A stretch of DNA of 64,000 nucleotides from Phaeotremella fagi (lineage: Eukaryota; Basidiomycota; Tremellomycetes; Tremellales; Phaeotremellaceae). The stretch spans positions 186,001 to 250,000 of the forward strand of contig BCHU01000008.1 of assembly GCA_001599715.1 (NCBI GenBank), in the 5' to 3' direction. Under the pieces are notes generated by a model. It ran no database searches and had not been told where the DNA came from. It saw only the letters and a program-made list of their open reading frames with translations. How positions within the stretch are numbered: position 1 is the first letter of the stretch; every line of letters starts with the position of its first letter. Shown in pieces: positions 13,257 to 25,995 of this stretch. A program made the translations under genes and the position numbers.

Positions 13257-16200
13257 ATGGCACCCTCAACACCAAGTACATCCAATTCACGTTCAAAAAC
13301 CACAGCAACTCCACTGAAAACAGCTCCAAGAGTAACAAGACTAAGAGCTAAAGATGGTGTAAACACTCCAACAACGACCTCTGCAGATGTTGGTGTTGGT
13401 CTCGGAATCCCAAAGAATAAAAGTATCAACACCAACGAAAAGAGTCCAAGTGGGTTTCTAGCCAGGAGTAAAGAAGGGTTACGAAAAGTTTCTGATAAAT
13501 TGGCTAACAAGGAGGTAAGTCACCCACACGGTTGAATGATGGAACGTATTTGTTGACTGTCTTGTTTAGACGGTTTCCAAGAAATCACCACCGAATGAGA
13601 TTTCAACTTATTCTGAATCTTTACAAGCTTATCTCAGGATTCGACCTCCTCCAATTGATTTGGTTGAGGATCCGGACGTTAAACCATATCTCGTACCACA
13701 AGGAGATAAAGATGTTTTGATGAGGGCACCAGCGGTAAGTCCAGTTACAAGTTGATTGACACTTAAAACTAATGTCTGATTCAATTGATAGGACCCGCAT
13801 CGTCCTCATCTTCCCAAACAACCTCATTTGTTCTCTTTCGATAAAGTCTTCATTCCTTCTACGTCACAATCTACTTTCTTCACTGCTACTACTTTGCCAC
13901 TTGTTGAAAAAGCTTTACATGGAGAGAATGGTTTGGTCTTCGCTTACGGTGTTAGTAACAGTGGTAAAACGTTAGTTGTGTTATAACATAGAGTTGTTCC
14001 AATTCAACTGACGGTGCTTTAGTTACACTATCCAAGGTAGTCCAGAAGATAGAGGTACTTTACCTAGAGCGATTGACGTTGTTTTCAATTCAATTTCGGG
14101 GTTGGAAAGTAAAGTTAACGTGAGTGATGGACTTTGTTTGCGCGTATAGTATGCCATCACTGACACAACATCAGCTACGATGCCAAGGTTTGGCTGACGT
14201 CGAGTTAACCGACGAAGCTGATGAACATGCTGGCTTGTTCGATGGATTAAAGCCAGACACCGGCAACAAGATCGATGATTGTGAGTTAGCCTGTCGAGTC
14301 GTCTAACTGACATCTTCATCAGCCGTTAAGGTTGATCGTAATTTCTCTTATGCTGTTTTCGTCTCATACGCAGAGGTTTACAATGAAAAAGTATGACCCG
14401 AGTGCATGAAGCCTACTGACACCATGTCAGATTTTTGACCTCCTCGACTCCATTATGCCTTCATCCCCTACACCAAGTCACTCCAAATCGAAAATGAGCA
14501 CAGCCGATTCTTCACGCCCACCTTCAGCTCTTGCTTTCTCCGGTGCCATCGGTTCTACCATGTCGTTAGCCGCTTTGGCCAATGGTGGTGCGGGAGTTTT
14601 CAAGAGAAAGGCATTGAGTTTGAAGAATGATCCTGAGGGGAACGGGAAATATATCTCAGGTCTTAACGAGATCCGAGTTAGGACTAGAGAAGTGAGTTGG
14701 GCTTTGCTTGAGATGGGTTTCCGGCTAATAAGCTCCCTCCTTAATAGGAAGCTCAAGCTGTATTCAGAGCTGGACAAAAAGCTCGTCAAGTCTTTGGCAC
14801 TCTTGCCAACAGAGAATCTAGTAGAAGTCATGGTATCTTCACTCTTAAAATTGTTAGAATCCATAACGGAGCACCAGAGGTTAGTCGTTTGTTTCCCAAA
14901 ATCTATTTTCAAGTTGACAGATTGTAGGACCCATATTCTGCCCAAGTCTCCCGTCTGGCTATTGTCGATCTTGCTGGTTCTGAGAGAACTCGAAACACTG
15001 GCAATACCGGTGATCGTCTTAAAGAGGCTGGAAACATCAACAAATCTCTTATGGTAAGCTGCATCATTAGAGTTAGTTGAACCTACAGCTTACACGATCT
15101 CATTTTATAGGTCCTCGGTCAATGTCTCGAGGTTCTCCGATCAAATCAACAGAAAATGGCTTCCCCGGCAGTCGCTGGCATGAAGAAAAAGCTCGCTGTC
15201 GTCCCTTTCAGACATTCGAAGCTTACTGAGATCTTCCAAAATTTCTTTGTTGGTGATGGCCGGGCTGTGAGTTGTTTCTGCATTCAGTCATGATCCATAA
15301 CTCACTGATATAGGTCATGATCGTACACGTCAATCCCTACGATACAGGATTCGACGAAAACTCTCACGTTATGAGATTCTCAGCTATCGCTCGAGAGATA
15401 CAAACAACAGCTGCTAACAAAGTCGGTTTCCCTCTTCTTAAGCGTCAAATTTCTCAGCAATTGGGTGCACTCAAACAAGCTGTTAGTGGAGGTAATCACC
15501 ACGGTCAAAAGATCAAAGTCATGATTCCAGTCATGCCCAAGGTGAATGAAACTCGAATCACCGAAACCAAATACGCAGAAAGAGAAAGTGGCGGTTTTGT
15601 CATGGTTGAAGAGGAGATTGAAGTTGTTGAAGAAGACGAGAGTGAGGACGACGATGAAGATGAGGGACAAGATTTACTTGTTGAACATCTCTTCGATCAG
15701 TTGAAAGAGCTCAAAAGTAGAGTATGTGAATGCTTTACTATCGAGCCTCCACTGACATTGGTTCTAGTTGTACGAAGCGGAAATGAGAAACGCTACTATC
15801 GAGGTCGAAGTTCGTGATGAAGTCGCTAAAGAGATGCAAGAAACTCTTTCAAGAATGCATGACGATTTCGCTAAACGTCTTCAAGATCAAGTAAGTGATC
15901 CTGAGTGTGGAAATGCATGTGATGCTAACTCTACCACCAGGTTGAAGCGAGTGATATGAAAACCGATCGAAAAATCGATATCATCTCTCGAACCATGGCT
16001 ACACCATCTGCTGCCAGAGCTGGAAGACCGATTTCGGAAACTCCTGAATCAGCGTTCGAAGGTGAATCATCCATTGATCAAAGTTTCGAATCAGCCATTG
16101 ATCAGTCTTTGGTGAGCATCTTCTCTTTGTTAGTTGTTGCTGAGATTGACGGATTATGAAGATGGTCTCTGAAGGTGACTCCATTGAGAGTACTGCATCA

Positions 16201-17097
16201 GATCCATTCTTCGTTCAACAAATCACATCATCTGTTGCTGTTCCTCAGGTTATCATTTCCCGAGCCTCTTTGGTAGAAGATGATGAAGAAGAGGATTCTG
16301 ATGATACTGAAGGATACGATGAGGATGATACGATCTCTGATGATGAGATTGACGAAGACGAAGTTGCTTTTGTGGGTACCTCTTGCGTTGTTCAAGGAAA
16401 TGATTGCTGACGAGTGGTTCTTACAGGCTCGAGCCGTTAGTGCGAAACTACATAAAGTTGTTGTTACTCCTACTCAGACTAGTGATAACGAGTTGGCTGC
16501 TTCTGTTGAGGGCTCAGACACTGAGGAGGAGGAGGATGAGGAAGAAGAAGAGGAGGAGGAAGAGGAGGAAGAGCACGATCATGAAGAGGATGATGACGAA
16601 GAAGAAGAAGACGAAGATGATTCTGAGGAAGAGGAAGAAGAAGTCGAAGAAATTGAATCTGCCGATTCTTCCTTCGCAGCTTCTGAATCACAGTCATCAG
16701 TTGAATCTTCACCTGAAATCAGAAGAGTCTCGACCAAAAGAATGTCAAAAGGAAGACCTTCTAAGATTCTGTCACCAGTTGTCAACACGGGTAAAGCATC
16801 CAGGTCTAGTGGTTCTGTTACCAAACCCATTACCAAAAGTACATCGACGAGATCTATCGCTGTTCTCGGGGAGATATTGGCTCAAGAGAAATCAGTTGAT
16901 GAGATCGAAGTTGAAACTCCTTTGAAGGCTAAGAAGAAGAGGTGAGTTGGGAGGATTTGAATGTCGAAGTTGAACGGTTTGATGCTGACTTGAATCGTAG
17001 AACTCTTGGTAAGAAGATTGTGACCGAGGACGAAATGATTAGTGGAGATGGAATTGGTGGTGCTGAAGTTCGTCGAATGGTCAAAGGTGGCTTTTAA
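13257..17097 (+). CDS. Kinesin motor protein, kinesin-6 (KIF20/KIF23/Klp9)-like
   Basis: Sixteen exons, all phase-consistent: 13257-13514, 13570-13734, 13792-13970, 14023-14119, 14175-14280, 14323-14390, 14431-14691, 14748-14879, 14928-15053, 15111-15266, 15314-15721, 15768-15890, 15941-16111, 16162-16371, 16427-16941, 17001-17097; 1023 residues. The motor has a P-loop (GVSNSGKT near 193), a switch I NRESSRSH near 399, a switch II DLAGSE near 436, and a VNPYD motif near 523 followed by [10 protein letters not shown], which points to the kinesin-6 class acting on the anaphase central spindle. A short coiled-coil follows (about 640-720). The tail has an acidic tract of almost pure Glu/Asp near 16520-16660, then a basic Ser-rich end. 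The start lies in a region with no upstream in-frame ATG. The exact class is inferred; motor identity is firm. Confidence 0.9.
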
Positions 17098-17219
17098 TGA
17101 TTCTGCCACGATTTTTTCTTTTGCTTTACTTGTACATTATATTTTACGATTCGCTGTAGGACTAGGAGTATATGTTGCATGACTTTTCTTGATGTATATG
17201 ATGGACTAAATTACTGTGT

Positions 17220-18755
17220 CTATGGAACAGGTTCACCTGGACCCGCGTAATGATGATTTTCGGTAGTCATCAAAACATGAGGTGGTACACAACCTTGAAT
17301 AGGTATATTGGAGGAATGAACTAAACCTTTAGAAGATGAATCATAATCGTAGATATAGGTCATGCCACCTGCTAGACCCCCATTCTTTTTCGAGTCAGGT
17401 TTGGTATTTGACTAAAAGTTGTCATTGTCAGTGCTGCAGAGAGATGGAGAAGGGGGAACATACCTGAACGGAACCTGGTTGACTAATTTGCATGATCATA
17501 TTTTCGACTTCTGACATGTCGAAAGGTGGTTCGAGCAGGTTGTTGATCTCCCTTGAGAGGGTGTTGTAGATCAAATAGCATAACAGAGCTATAGCGATTT
17601 TATCGTTGACTAGGTGTGAATCAGTGAGATTCAGATAAAGAGTACAGTATGGACCTACCAAAGTAGATGATAACAATGATCGAAAGTGCTTGAACACCTC
17701 TAATTCTTTTATTCCACCTACAACACAAATCAAGCTGTCAAAAACTGGATGTACTGTAAGGAGAAGGGATAAACTCACATGATCTGTTGATTTTCGAAAT
17801 CCATGTTCTTCTGGAATTTCTTCATGAGGAATGAACTACCATAACTAGGCGCAGGTTTCTCTAGTGCTGGTCGATTGAAATGACCCTAAGAAACGTTCAG
17901 AGATATCTCAAATCTTTTGAAGTACCGAAATGGGACTCACGACATGAGGTGCTGTGCCCCCTTCCCACCATAATTCATCTTTAACCGTGGCTTCATGTTT
18001 CGATTTACCCAAAGGGAAAGGAAATATTTTGGGTTGGACATGACGGGTAGTTAGGAAATGTGATGGATGGGAACGAGTCTCGGCCTGGATTGAGGTATTT
18101 CAGTCTTCTTAGACCTCACATGGAAATTGTTCTTTTTGAAGCATGAAGTGTCAACTTACCCATTCATCAGGTCTAGGTGGTTTCTTAGGCATCATCTTCC
18201 GAAGTTTACTTTCTAATGTTGATACTTCAGATTTCTTGGGGATCTTGGCTAAAGCTTGAGAATAACCGTACCAGATGATCATGGTGTAGAGTGTTAGACA
18301 TCTTGACCCAGCGGTGTCAGTGCGATCGCCGGACAGAAGGGTAGGATTCGATGGCTTACATGATAGAACCTACGGTCACCGCTGTGAATAGACGTTGGAA
18401 TGGGATCATTTGATATGGCATGGGTGTAGTCGACATGGCTGTTTTTCGTTTCAGTTCTATATTCATTTTTAATGATAGGTGTAAAGGTAGATCTAACCTA
18501 GAGATATACAACACATGATAGCAACAGTTTGTTGTCCAGGTCCGAATTGTAATCTAAACGAAAATCAATCAAATTATCTCCATGACAGATGAAAATGACT
18601 TACGCAGGATGAGGATTAATTTTTTCTCTTTCCTTTTTGATTTTCTTTCGGACCTCACTAACCTGTTCTTCATATCTCTCAGTCGGTTCACCAGCTTCTT
18701 TTTTAGCTTCAACTTTCTTTTCAAGCTCTTTAAGTTGTTCTTGAAGTTCTTCCAT
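17220..18755 (-). CDS. Coiled-coil multi-pass membrane protein, unassigned
   Basis: Nine exons on the minus strand, high to low: 18604-18755, 18498-18553, 18360-18438, 18160-18301, 17941-18084, 17779-17885, 17659-17717, 17464-17609, 17220-17411; 358 residues with all phases matching. It begins with a 50-residue charged coiled coil (MEELQEQLKELEKK and onward), then hydrophobic segments around QQTVAIMCCISL, the LFTAVTVGSIICLTLYTMIIWYG stretch and ALSIIVIIYFVNDKIAIALL, and ends in a hydrophilic tail with HVLMTTENHHYAGPGEP. I cannot name the family; the coiled-coil-plus-membrane layout recalls Oxa1-superfamily proteins such as TMCO1 or Get1, but no diagnostic motif is seen. An in-frame stop lies just upstream of the chosen ATG, though an upstream coding exon cannot be excluded. 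It is convergent with the kinesin, 122 bp apart. Confidence 0.7.
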
Positions 18756-18922
18756 TTCAAGTATCTTTTTTCTTCTGGGATTAGGTTAGTCAAGTTTCAG
18801 TGATGAGTGTGACATCAATCGTGAGGTCAGTTTTCATGTTTCGTTGCTAATAAAGGAAGTAAAAGTGAAAGGATCACATCTGATGTCCAAAAAATATATC
18901 ATCTCCCAATACCAAACCACAC

Positions 18923-20396
18923 CTATCGCCGTAAAGGACTCATACCAGTTCCACCTCCCCATCCACCACCCACCGGAGCACCCCAACCCTGTTGTTGGGG
19001 TTGACCATAACCAGGTTGTTGTCCATAACCCGAATTAAACCCATCAATCTGTCCCTGGCCTTGACCTCCTAAATCAGGTTCGATCAATCCAACAGTCTCG
19101 TCCTCCTCATCTTCATCTACACCAGTTTCATTTTGAACGGCCAAAATCACACCTGCTAGACTTTCTATTAAAATGTCGAGACCTTGTTCGATAGCTGATC
19201 TGACCGGTATCGAACCTGATGATTCGGCTGTGAGGTAGAATGTTTCTGGAACCGCGTTGTAGTCAAACGGTTCATCTGGGATCGGGGCTGTTTCGAAGGC
19301 TGCGTTGGTAGATACTGGCCATTCTTTCGCCTCTGTTATGTTTGACGTCAGTATCCCGACTAATAGATCTCAAAAATACATACCATCCGTTTCAAACCAA
19401 TGCGTCGTATGTCTCAATTTGTTATATGGGTCGTATTCATAAGCAACAGCCGATAGAGGTGACCATTTAGCGTGATGTTTTGCGATACCCTAGATGATTG
19501 TAAGAAGCTTATCTGATGATGACTACAGTGAAGCTTGACTCACTTTGTAAGCTTTACAAATCAATTCAATCTCCTGTCCTTTAGATAATTTCGCCAATAG
19601 GATTGGTACAGCCGATGGATCACCTTTCCCAACAGGTTGACCCATAGTTGGATCCCTATTTTCTACAATGGCACGATCGTCAGGTGATAAATCTGGATTT
19701 ACACCGTAAGGATTTGGGGGTGGTGGCTGTGAATTTTAAAATGAGTTATCAATCATCAGATCAAGACTTCGAATGGGAGATAACTCACACCACCAGGACT
19801 TGGTACAACGTCCAACATGCTTGTATAAACAGCCATAAATTTACCTCGTTGTTCGTTGACACAAGAAACCTTGAGTTTTAAAGTGACCATACAATAATAA
19901 CAACCTTCATCACATTCACAATCCTTTCAACAAATCAGCCCACGAATAGAAAAAAACCTTTGAACGAAAGAAGTTTAACTTACTCGTGTATATCGCAATC
20001 CTTTACCAACACCTTTACTCAACAACGGAACCATACCCAAACGATGAGCCAACATCTCATCAGGGATAGGAGAAGTATTCTGTAAAAACAGAACTTGATC
20101 AATAGCTAAAAGAAAGCCAATTTCACATCAATATCATCCACCGCCTGTGTGCAAAAGGACTCACCAATAGTAGGTACATCAGCCATGATAACCCTTCTAA
20201 CACTGTTGGCGAAAGCCATCTCAACACCACTCAGATGGAAGACTGCTTCATCCTTATCCAGTTTCCTGACTAACACCCGGGGTTGATTGGTTGGTCCGAG
20301 GGGGACGGTTATTGGTGCTGGTCCTGTCGGTGTTGGGTCGTGCTCCTCGATTCCTCCGTAGGACGATTGTCCGTTTATATGCCCATAGCCGTTCAT
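18923..20396 (-). CDS. RPB3: RNA polymerase II subunit RPB3
   Basis: Six exons, high to low: 20165-20396, 19984-20105, 19789-19923, 19544-19726, 19384-19489, 18923-19332; 395 residues, in phase throughout. It has the alpha-like dimerisation segment [15 protein letters not shown], followed by AHRLGMVPL, and the RPB3 zinc site with pattern CxCx3CxxC at residues 120-129. The C-terminal tail is Gly/Gln-rich (repeated [18 protein letters not shown]), longer than in many orthologues. RPB3 pairs with RPB11 in the polymerase II core. The ATG at 20396 follows an A/T-rich leader. Only 168 bp separate its stop from the start of the downstream membrane-protein gene on the same strand. Assignment is firm from motifs. 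Confidence 0.93.
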
Positions 20397-20830
20397 TCTA
20401 AATTGACTTTACTTCGAACGACTAAAAATTTGTTCGTTTGATTAAGCTTCCCTTTGGTTTCGTGATAGTGTGTTTGTTGAGTGATTGGTCTTCTGATAGT
20501 GTTTTGATGTATGTCTTGGTCTATTGCTATGTAATGGGTATGTAAATAGATGATATTGTTATACTGAAGATGATTTGATTTTTTTGAAGAAGTAAAAGGA
20601 TTGATAACCTCGAAAACAACTGAACAAGGAAGAATGTGGCTAACATTAACTGAACTTGAAAAATGAATGTCAGGCTCATTCGATTCATGCCTCCCGGATG
20701 CTGTATCGATGCATCAAAGTATAACAAATCCAGAAATCCATCAAATGAGATAAATTACAAGAGAATACTAATGAATATACAAGTCAAGTCCAAAATAACA
20801 AATCAAACCACCAAAACTCAAATTCCTTCC
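20397..20830. other. Intergenic spacer between RPB3 and the CLASP gene
   Basis: Holds the RPB3 promoter and the 3' end of the CLASP-like gene. Short open frames in both directions overlap coding shadows only. No other signal seen. Confidence 0.5.
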
Positions 20831-23800
20831 TCAACTCTCGTCAATCCCCAAGTTAGCATCCCTCTCTCTCAAAGCCATCCTTTCCTCGGTAGTCCTCCCT
20901 ATCAAGACTTTCAGAGGCGGAGAACCCCTAGGCGTGGTAGTATCAACATCGTACCCAGAATGGGATACCATACGAGCCTGAGTCGGCGTGACGCTTCGTT
21001 TGATCTTGAACGTGACACCGGTCAAGTCGTCTTCATCCCCTGAATGTTCTGAAATCGTTGAATTTTCACCTTGCACCGTCGAAGCTACACTCCTTGCAGA
21101 AGATGAATCGACTCTTGTCCTAACCTCCAACGCTTCTGCTTGACTGTCGATAAAACCTGGAAGCGGGGGTAACGGTATCGTTTGTATTTCTTCATTCGAT
21201 TCGGTAGGAATTTCATCAACCGTTTTTGATCCTGCACTCTGTGTACGAGAAGGAACAGGACTTTGAGGAAGTGGGATCTCAGCAGCTTGGATTCTGGGAC
21301 TGAAAGGCAGAGCAATAAGTTCAGGTTTGACTTTAGCTCGATTCCCAATCGTCATCGAGGTGACTTTAACCTTTGCGGGACCAGCAGGCTTTCCAGTGGA
21401 GGATGAAGTTGAGGCGGTCATTGATCCCGGATCCTTCTTTGTTGGTCTGAAAGATGGTAGTGCAGGCTTGAGTTTGACCTTTTCACGTTTGATCGGTGGT
21501 AATGTTGATGACGCTGGGACCACTTTGATTGGCCGAGAGGGGACTTTGATAGGTTGAACCTCGGATTTGACTGCGGCTGCTGCAGCGGCTCGACCAGCAG
21601 TGGCTGCAGTCGGTCGAGTTAGATTGGACGATCCCACAATCGTTTCGGTAGTTGGCAAAGGTTTCGTGACTGGTTTAGCTGGAGCTGGAGCAGTTTGACT
21701 TGGACCACTGGTAGTCAGCCCAGCCGGTAGGGAGGGAACTGGTGGAGGAGCAGAGACTGAAGTCGATGTCGATTTGGGTACAACAGTCGACACCGACCTG
21801 GCTTTAGTGATAGGAGGAACACGAGTGGTAGTAGCACCACTGGACGACGTCGAGGCCGTAGCTGATTTGAGTGTAGGCTTGAATGATCTTCTGTCAGCTG
21901 GACCTGTGACAGCCCTTTTAGCGATGGTAACAGGCTTGATAGGTTGTCGAGGTGGAATAGCAGGTTTTCTGGTTGTTCCAACGATGATTCTGTTTTGTGT
22001 TGGTTGGGAGACTGGAACCGTTGGGGCTGACTGAGCAGTCATCGCTGGCTCTTTCGAACCACCGTGTTCTTCGGTACTGGTCGCAGTGGAGTTGTTTGTG
22101 TTTGTGAAAGGTTCTAGTGTTGCCAAGATGTCAGATGGAGCATCTTCTGCGGGACGTGAAACCTCTTGAGAGACCACAACACTGGCTTTCACAGCAGCCC
22201 CTTCAACGACAACTTTCTCAGATTCTTTTTCAACCTTCGTGTCGGCTACCTCAGCAGATTCAACCTTCTCCGGAACTGGCGAGTCTACGACCCTCTCACT
22301 GCCCCGACCCCTCATTTCCATGGAAACATCCCCCTCCATCGAAGTATCCCCGATCATTGGCATCTCCTCAAATCTCCCCATGACAGGTAACAAAGGCGAT
22401 TCCACTTGAATTTTGACTACAGGAATATCGAGTTTCGGGGTATGTTGCGTCTCGTTGAAATGACTGCTGCTCGTTGGGATAGGTGTGGGTGGTAGTGAAA
22501 TCTGTGGAGGACAGATGATGGTACTTGAAGGTATAGGCGTGGGCGGTAAAGGAATATTGGGTGGTCCATTATTTTTAGTGGGCGAGGGTGGAAGGGGGAT
22601 CATCGTTGGTTCGACAACCGATGTTTGCTTTGTTGGACTGTTCTTCGTTGGAGTCGACTTTTGCGGACTTCCAGTATATTCAGGTTCTTTCTCGAACTCC
22701 TTTACTCGCTCTCTGACGCTTCTACTCAACAGGCCTGGAGTCTGAGTGACTGTACCTTCGCTGACAGCACTTGGAGCCGTAACAACTCGTCTTTGAGCCT
22801 GTCCAAGTCCGTTGGGACGCTTTCCTAAGGTCGCTGAAGCCCATCGATCACCTGTAGGTCGAACTGGTCCACTAAGTACTCTCGTTGAGGAAGGCTCGTC
22901 AACATCTTCTACAGTCGGTCGAATGATTCTAGCAGGGGGTGCAAATCTTCGTACTGCCGGTTGTTGATCATGAATTTCGGCGGGTAGATTTGATGTTGAG
23001 AAGGATAATGGTAGTTGAGGTCGAACGGGTTTTGTTAGAGGATTTGAGCGCAAGTCACTGGAGGATGAGGATGACGCGATCGGAAGAATATTATGTGAAG
23101 CAGATCGCCCGTGGCGAGCAAATGCTGTTAGATGAGGGTTGGACGAATGTTGTTCAATCTGGAGTTGGGGTTCTGGATCGGTAGTGCCCCTTGCTTGTAT
23201 AGAGGATGTTTGTTCCAGAGGCACGGATACCGGTTCAACGATCTGGACAGTATTCTCTGGCTTCGGGGCAGCTCTCTGAGGTCGACTTGGCTTAGCTCCT
23301 AAAGCTGTCAACCGTTGATGTTGAGGTTTTTGGTCGGGTAAAGCGGTCGACTGGGAAGCTGTTGTAGTTAATTTGATTTCAACGGGTCGAGCAGTAGTCT
23401 TTGGCTTTGAAGGACCGCCGTTTTGAGCTGGAATATCAAGGTATCGACGAATCGTTGGCGTAAGGGGAGCGGAGAATCTGAAGCAGATTAGAAACATAGT
23501 CGTCGATCAATCCAAAACTCACTCCTCAACCCTCTCTGGAAAGAGACTCGTATACCCAGCCCAAACCCTCTTAGATATCTTCCTAACCTCAGCATCCTTA
23601 TCCGTAGCCATCTTTCTCATGCAACCTTCAAATTCACGTACACCCTTCTCACCCCAAATCTCCCTGTCCCATTCGTTGATAGCCTTTTCCAACCCGATTG
23701 TAGATAATCGACGACAAGTTTCTGCTTTGTCATCCAAACCAACACGCAGATGTGGAAGGATAGCTGGAAGTTGACAATGTGATATGATTGTTAATAGACA

Positions 23801-24310
23801 TTTTTCTGCTCGTTTGAGGTAGACCTTGTTTGGTCTTGCGAGGAGACGAATGACAGCCGGGAGGTAAAGTAGGATGAGAGGCTGAAAATTGACTCCTAGT
23901 CTTGGAGCTAGTGTTGTTAGGAGGTCTGTAGAAACACCAGAGAGTCTTCCACGATCTGAAAGCATCTACTCAATGTTAGAGAGGGGGCACTCAAGTAAAA
24001 GAAAATCCAAAACCTACACAATCGACCAATCGCGGTCCAACACCCTTCCTTCCAACTCCTTCAATGAAAACATCCAAATGTTTATATCCACCTCCACGAA
24101 CGACTCCAGCAAATCTTATGACGGCTTTTTCGAACTTCTCCCATGTATCTTCCTTTTCCGGAGGTTCAAGAACTAATGCGAGGTTATCTAACTCCGCTTG
24201 AAGATGTTGAGGTGTTGGACACTGAGAGTGGGTTGAATGATCAGTTTAGAATCCGAATCTTTGAAGGGTGGACTCACGGGAATCTTTGCATCTGGATCAA
24301 CTGGAGGCAT
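20831..24310 (-). CDS. CLASP/Stu1-family microtubule-associated protein
   Basis: Four exons, high to low: 24278-24310, 24018-24221, 23523-23965, 20831-23477; 1108 residues. Residues 12 to about 225 form a HEAT-repeat TOG domain of the CLASP_N type (segments WEKFEKAVIRFAGVV, LTTLAPRLG, ISKRVWAGYTSLFP), usual for CLASP, Stu1 and Orbit, which bind tubulin at kinetochores and spindle midzone. The remaining 880 residues, encoded by one long exon, are low-complexity and basic/Pro-rich, with repeated IPLPP.P units and many SP/TP sites, as in the Ser/Arg-Pro-rich microtubule-binding tails of the family. Only one TOG domain is apparent, so the protein is shorter than animal CLASPs. A kinesin-6-like gene lies nearby, but there is no sign of operon-like linkage. 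The start lies 249 bp from the divergent ATP10 start. Confidence 0.8.
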
Positions 24311-24559
24311 ATTTTGGTAGCTCCTATTTTGATAATGATGAGATGACGATCAATACACGATGCTATATTGATGATTTGATTATGAGAAATAGGATATGAA
24401 TGGTAGAAAAGTAAGAGGAAGAAGGAGAAAGAAAGTCAAGCGCGTAGAGATGTCAACAACAAATCAGTGTTTAAATGGGTGAATCATTTAAGTTTATAGC
24501 TAGAGCTACTAAGCAAAAAGTTGGAAATCATCAAATCTCAAATCCTCCAACTAACCAAA
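24311..24559. promoter_or_regulatory. Divergent promoter between CLASP and ATP10 genes
   Basis: A 249 bp gap separates the two start codons, so the two genes must share upstream sequence. It is A/G-rich on the + strand near 24400-24440. No specific site is recognised. Confidence 0.6.
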
Positions 24560-25747
24560 ATGACTTCAAGAATACCATACAGAGCTTTGGTATCTCCACT
24601 ACAAGCTATCAGATTGAACTCCACTCAGGCTTCCTCTTCAGTGAAGCAAGGAATCACCTCTTCGGTCTCTTCAAGCTCGAAAGCTGGTCCATCGAATCCT
24701 ATCGATTCTTCACTCAAACCCAAAACGAATTCAAAAGCAAAATCCAAGGAAGACGAATCATACGAGGTTCCAAAATTGTCTCGTCCGCTAGGTGTACCGA
24801 AGGTACCATCTTCTATACCGAAAACCTGGTCGGAAAAGAGGGATGAACTTTTGGATAGAGATAGACATTTAGCTAAAAGACGAGCTCTGTATGTCTGTCT
24901 TTTATCAAAACTGTCGTGAGGCTGACGTACTGTAACTCTTTTAGTGTGAAAGAAGCTCAGCAGGGATATTTTCATGATTATAACAGATCCGCAAAGAAAG
25001 CTAACGGGGGTAAATTATGGGAGGCACCTGATAAACTCATAAGAGAAGATGTGGGTAGATGGTTGTCGACGATTCAGAGACTTTCTGCTGATACTCCTTA
25101 GCGAGCGTTATATTTTCCAGATATCAATGGAAAATCCTTACTGGGATCTACAGTACATACCTCCGATTTACTTAAAGGCAAAACAACGATTTTAACAATA
25201 TTGAACACCAGAATTTCAGAGGTAAATAAATGCTCTGCTATCGAGCATAGTTGTTGATCCATCTCTGTAGGAACATGCTCAGAGTTTCATTCAACCAGTG
25301 TTAGAGGACTGGGAAGGTAAACCCGGTTTCAATTTTGTGCAAGTGAGTCACTGTATCTCGTCAAATGATATCCGTATTGACAGGAGGTAGATAAATCACC
25401 AGGCAAATCCCTTAAAGTCAATGCTGCTATCATTCTTCATGTCAAGTCTCAAGCGAACGATGTCAGAATCACGATGGGGAGGCTATATGGTATCAGGCGG
25501 AGAGTGGGATAATAGGGATGTGAGTTGCTTGAACACCAAGTCTCAAACACAACTCATGATGAACTAGGTAAACGAACCACTGGGTATCGAAAACAAACTA
25601 TTAGGATACGTCCATCTGATCGATTCAAATATGAAGATACGATGGTCGGGTTGTGGACAAGCTGGGAAAGAGGAAACAGAATATCTTAGACGTGCAACTG
25701 CTGTCCTTATGGCTAGAATGGGTCAAGAGCAGGAGGGGTTATTGTAA
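24560..25747 (+). CDS. ATP10: Mitochondrial ATP synthase assembly factor Atp10
   Basis: Six exons: 24560-24888, 24945-25050, 25102-25221, 25271-25342, 25403-25519, 25568-25747; 307 residues, phases consistent. The N-terminus is Ser/Arg-rich without acidic residues, as expected for a mitochondrial presequence. Downstream come RALYFPDINGKSL, GKTTILTI, ENKLLGYVHLIDSNMKIRWSG and related blocks that match the Atp10 family, which assists assembly of the Fo sector with subunit 6 in the inner membrane. The correct frame for exon 5 is recovered only by using the acceptor at 25402; it restores ANPLKSMLLSF and GGYMVSGGEW. Exon 2 ends at a GTGGGT donor, weaker than the genome's usual GTGAGT. Assignment is from recalled family blocks. 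Confidence 0.87.
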
Positions 25748-25995
25748 GACGAGATGAAACGTCAACCACTCTATGAAGGCCGAACCTCATTATGTGATAA
25801 GTTCGGGATGACGAAATCAGTCCTCAACGGGCTCTTGATTTTTCGTATAAAGGAGGACTTCAGAAGATCCTTTGTGTCCTTACATACTCAGATATTCAGA
25901 GAAGGCTGACCCAGTACAAAAGGGCATTGGTTGTGGTAATTCGTCCACAGCGCTACCATTCTCCTTCTTAAGTAAAGAATTAAGAACAACTCATA

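Noticed and set aside
16520..16660. Long E/D-coding purine tract as a possible microsatellite insertion
   Set aside because: It is in frame in the kinesin tail with mixed GAA/GAG/GAT/GAC codons, consistent with a genuine acidic protein segment.
25403..25519. Apparent premature stop in ATP10 exon 5
   Set aside because: Choosing the next acceptor (AG at 25401-25402) gives the conserved frame through to the normal end.
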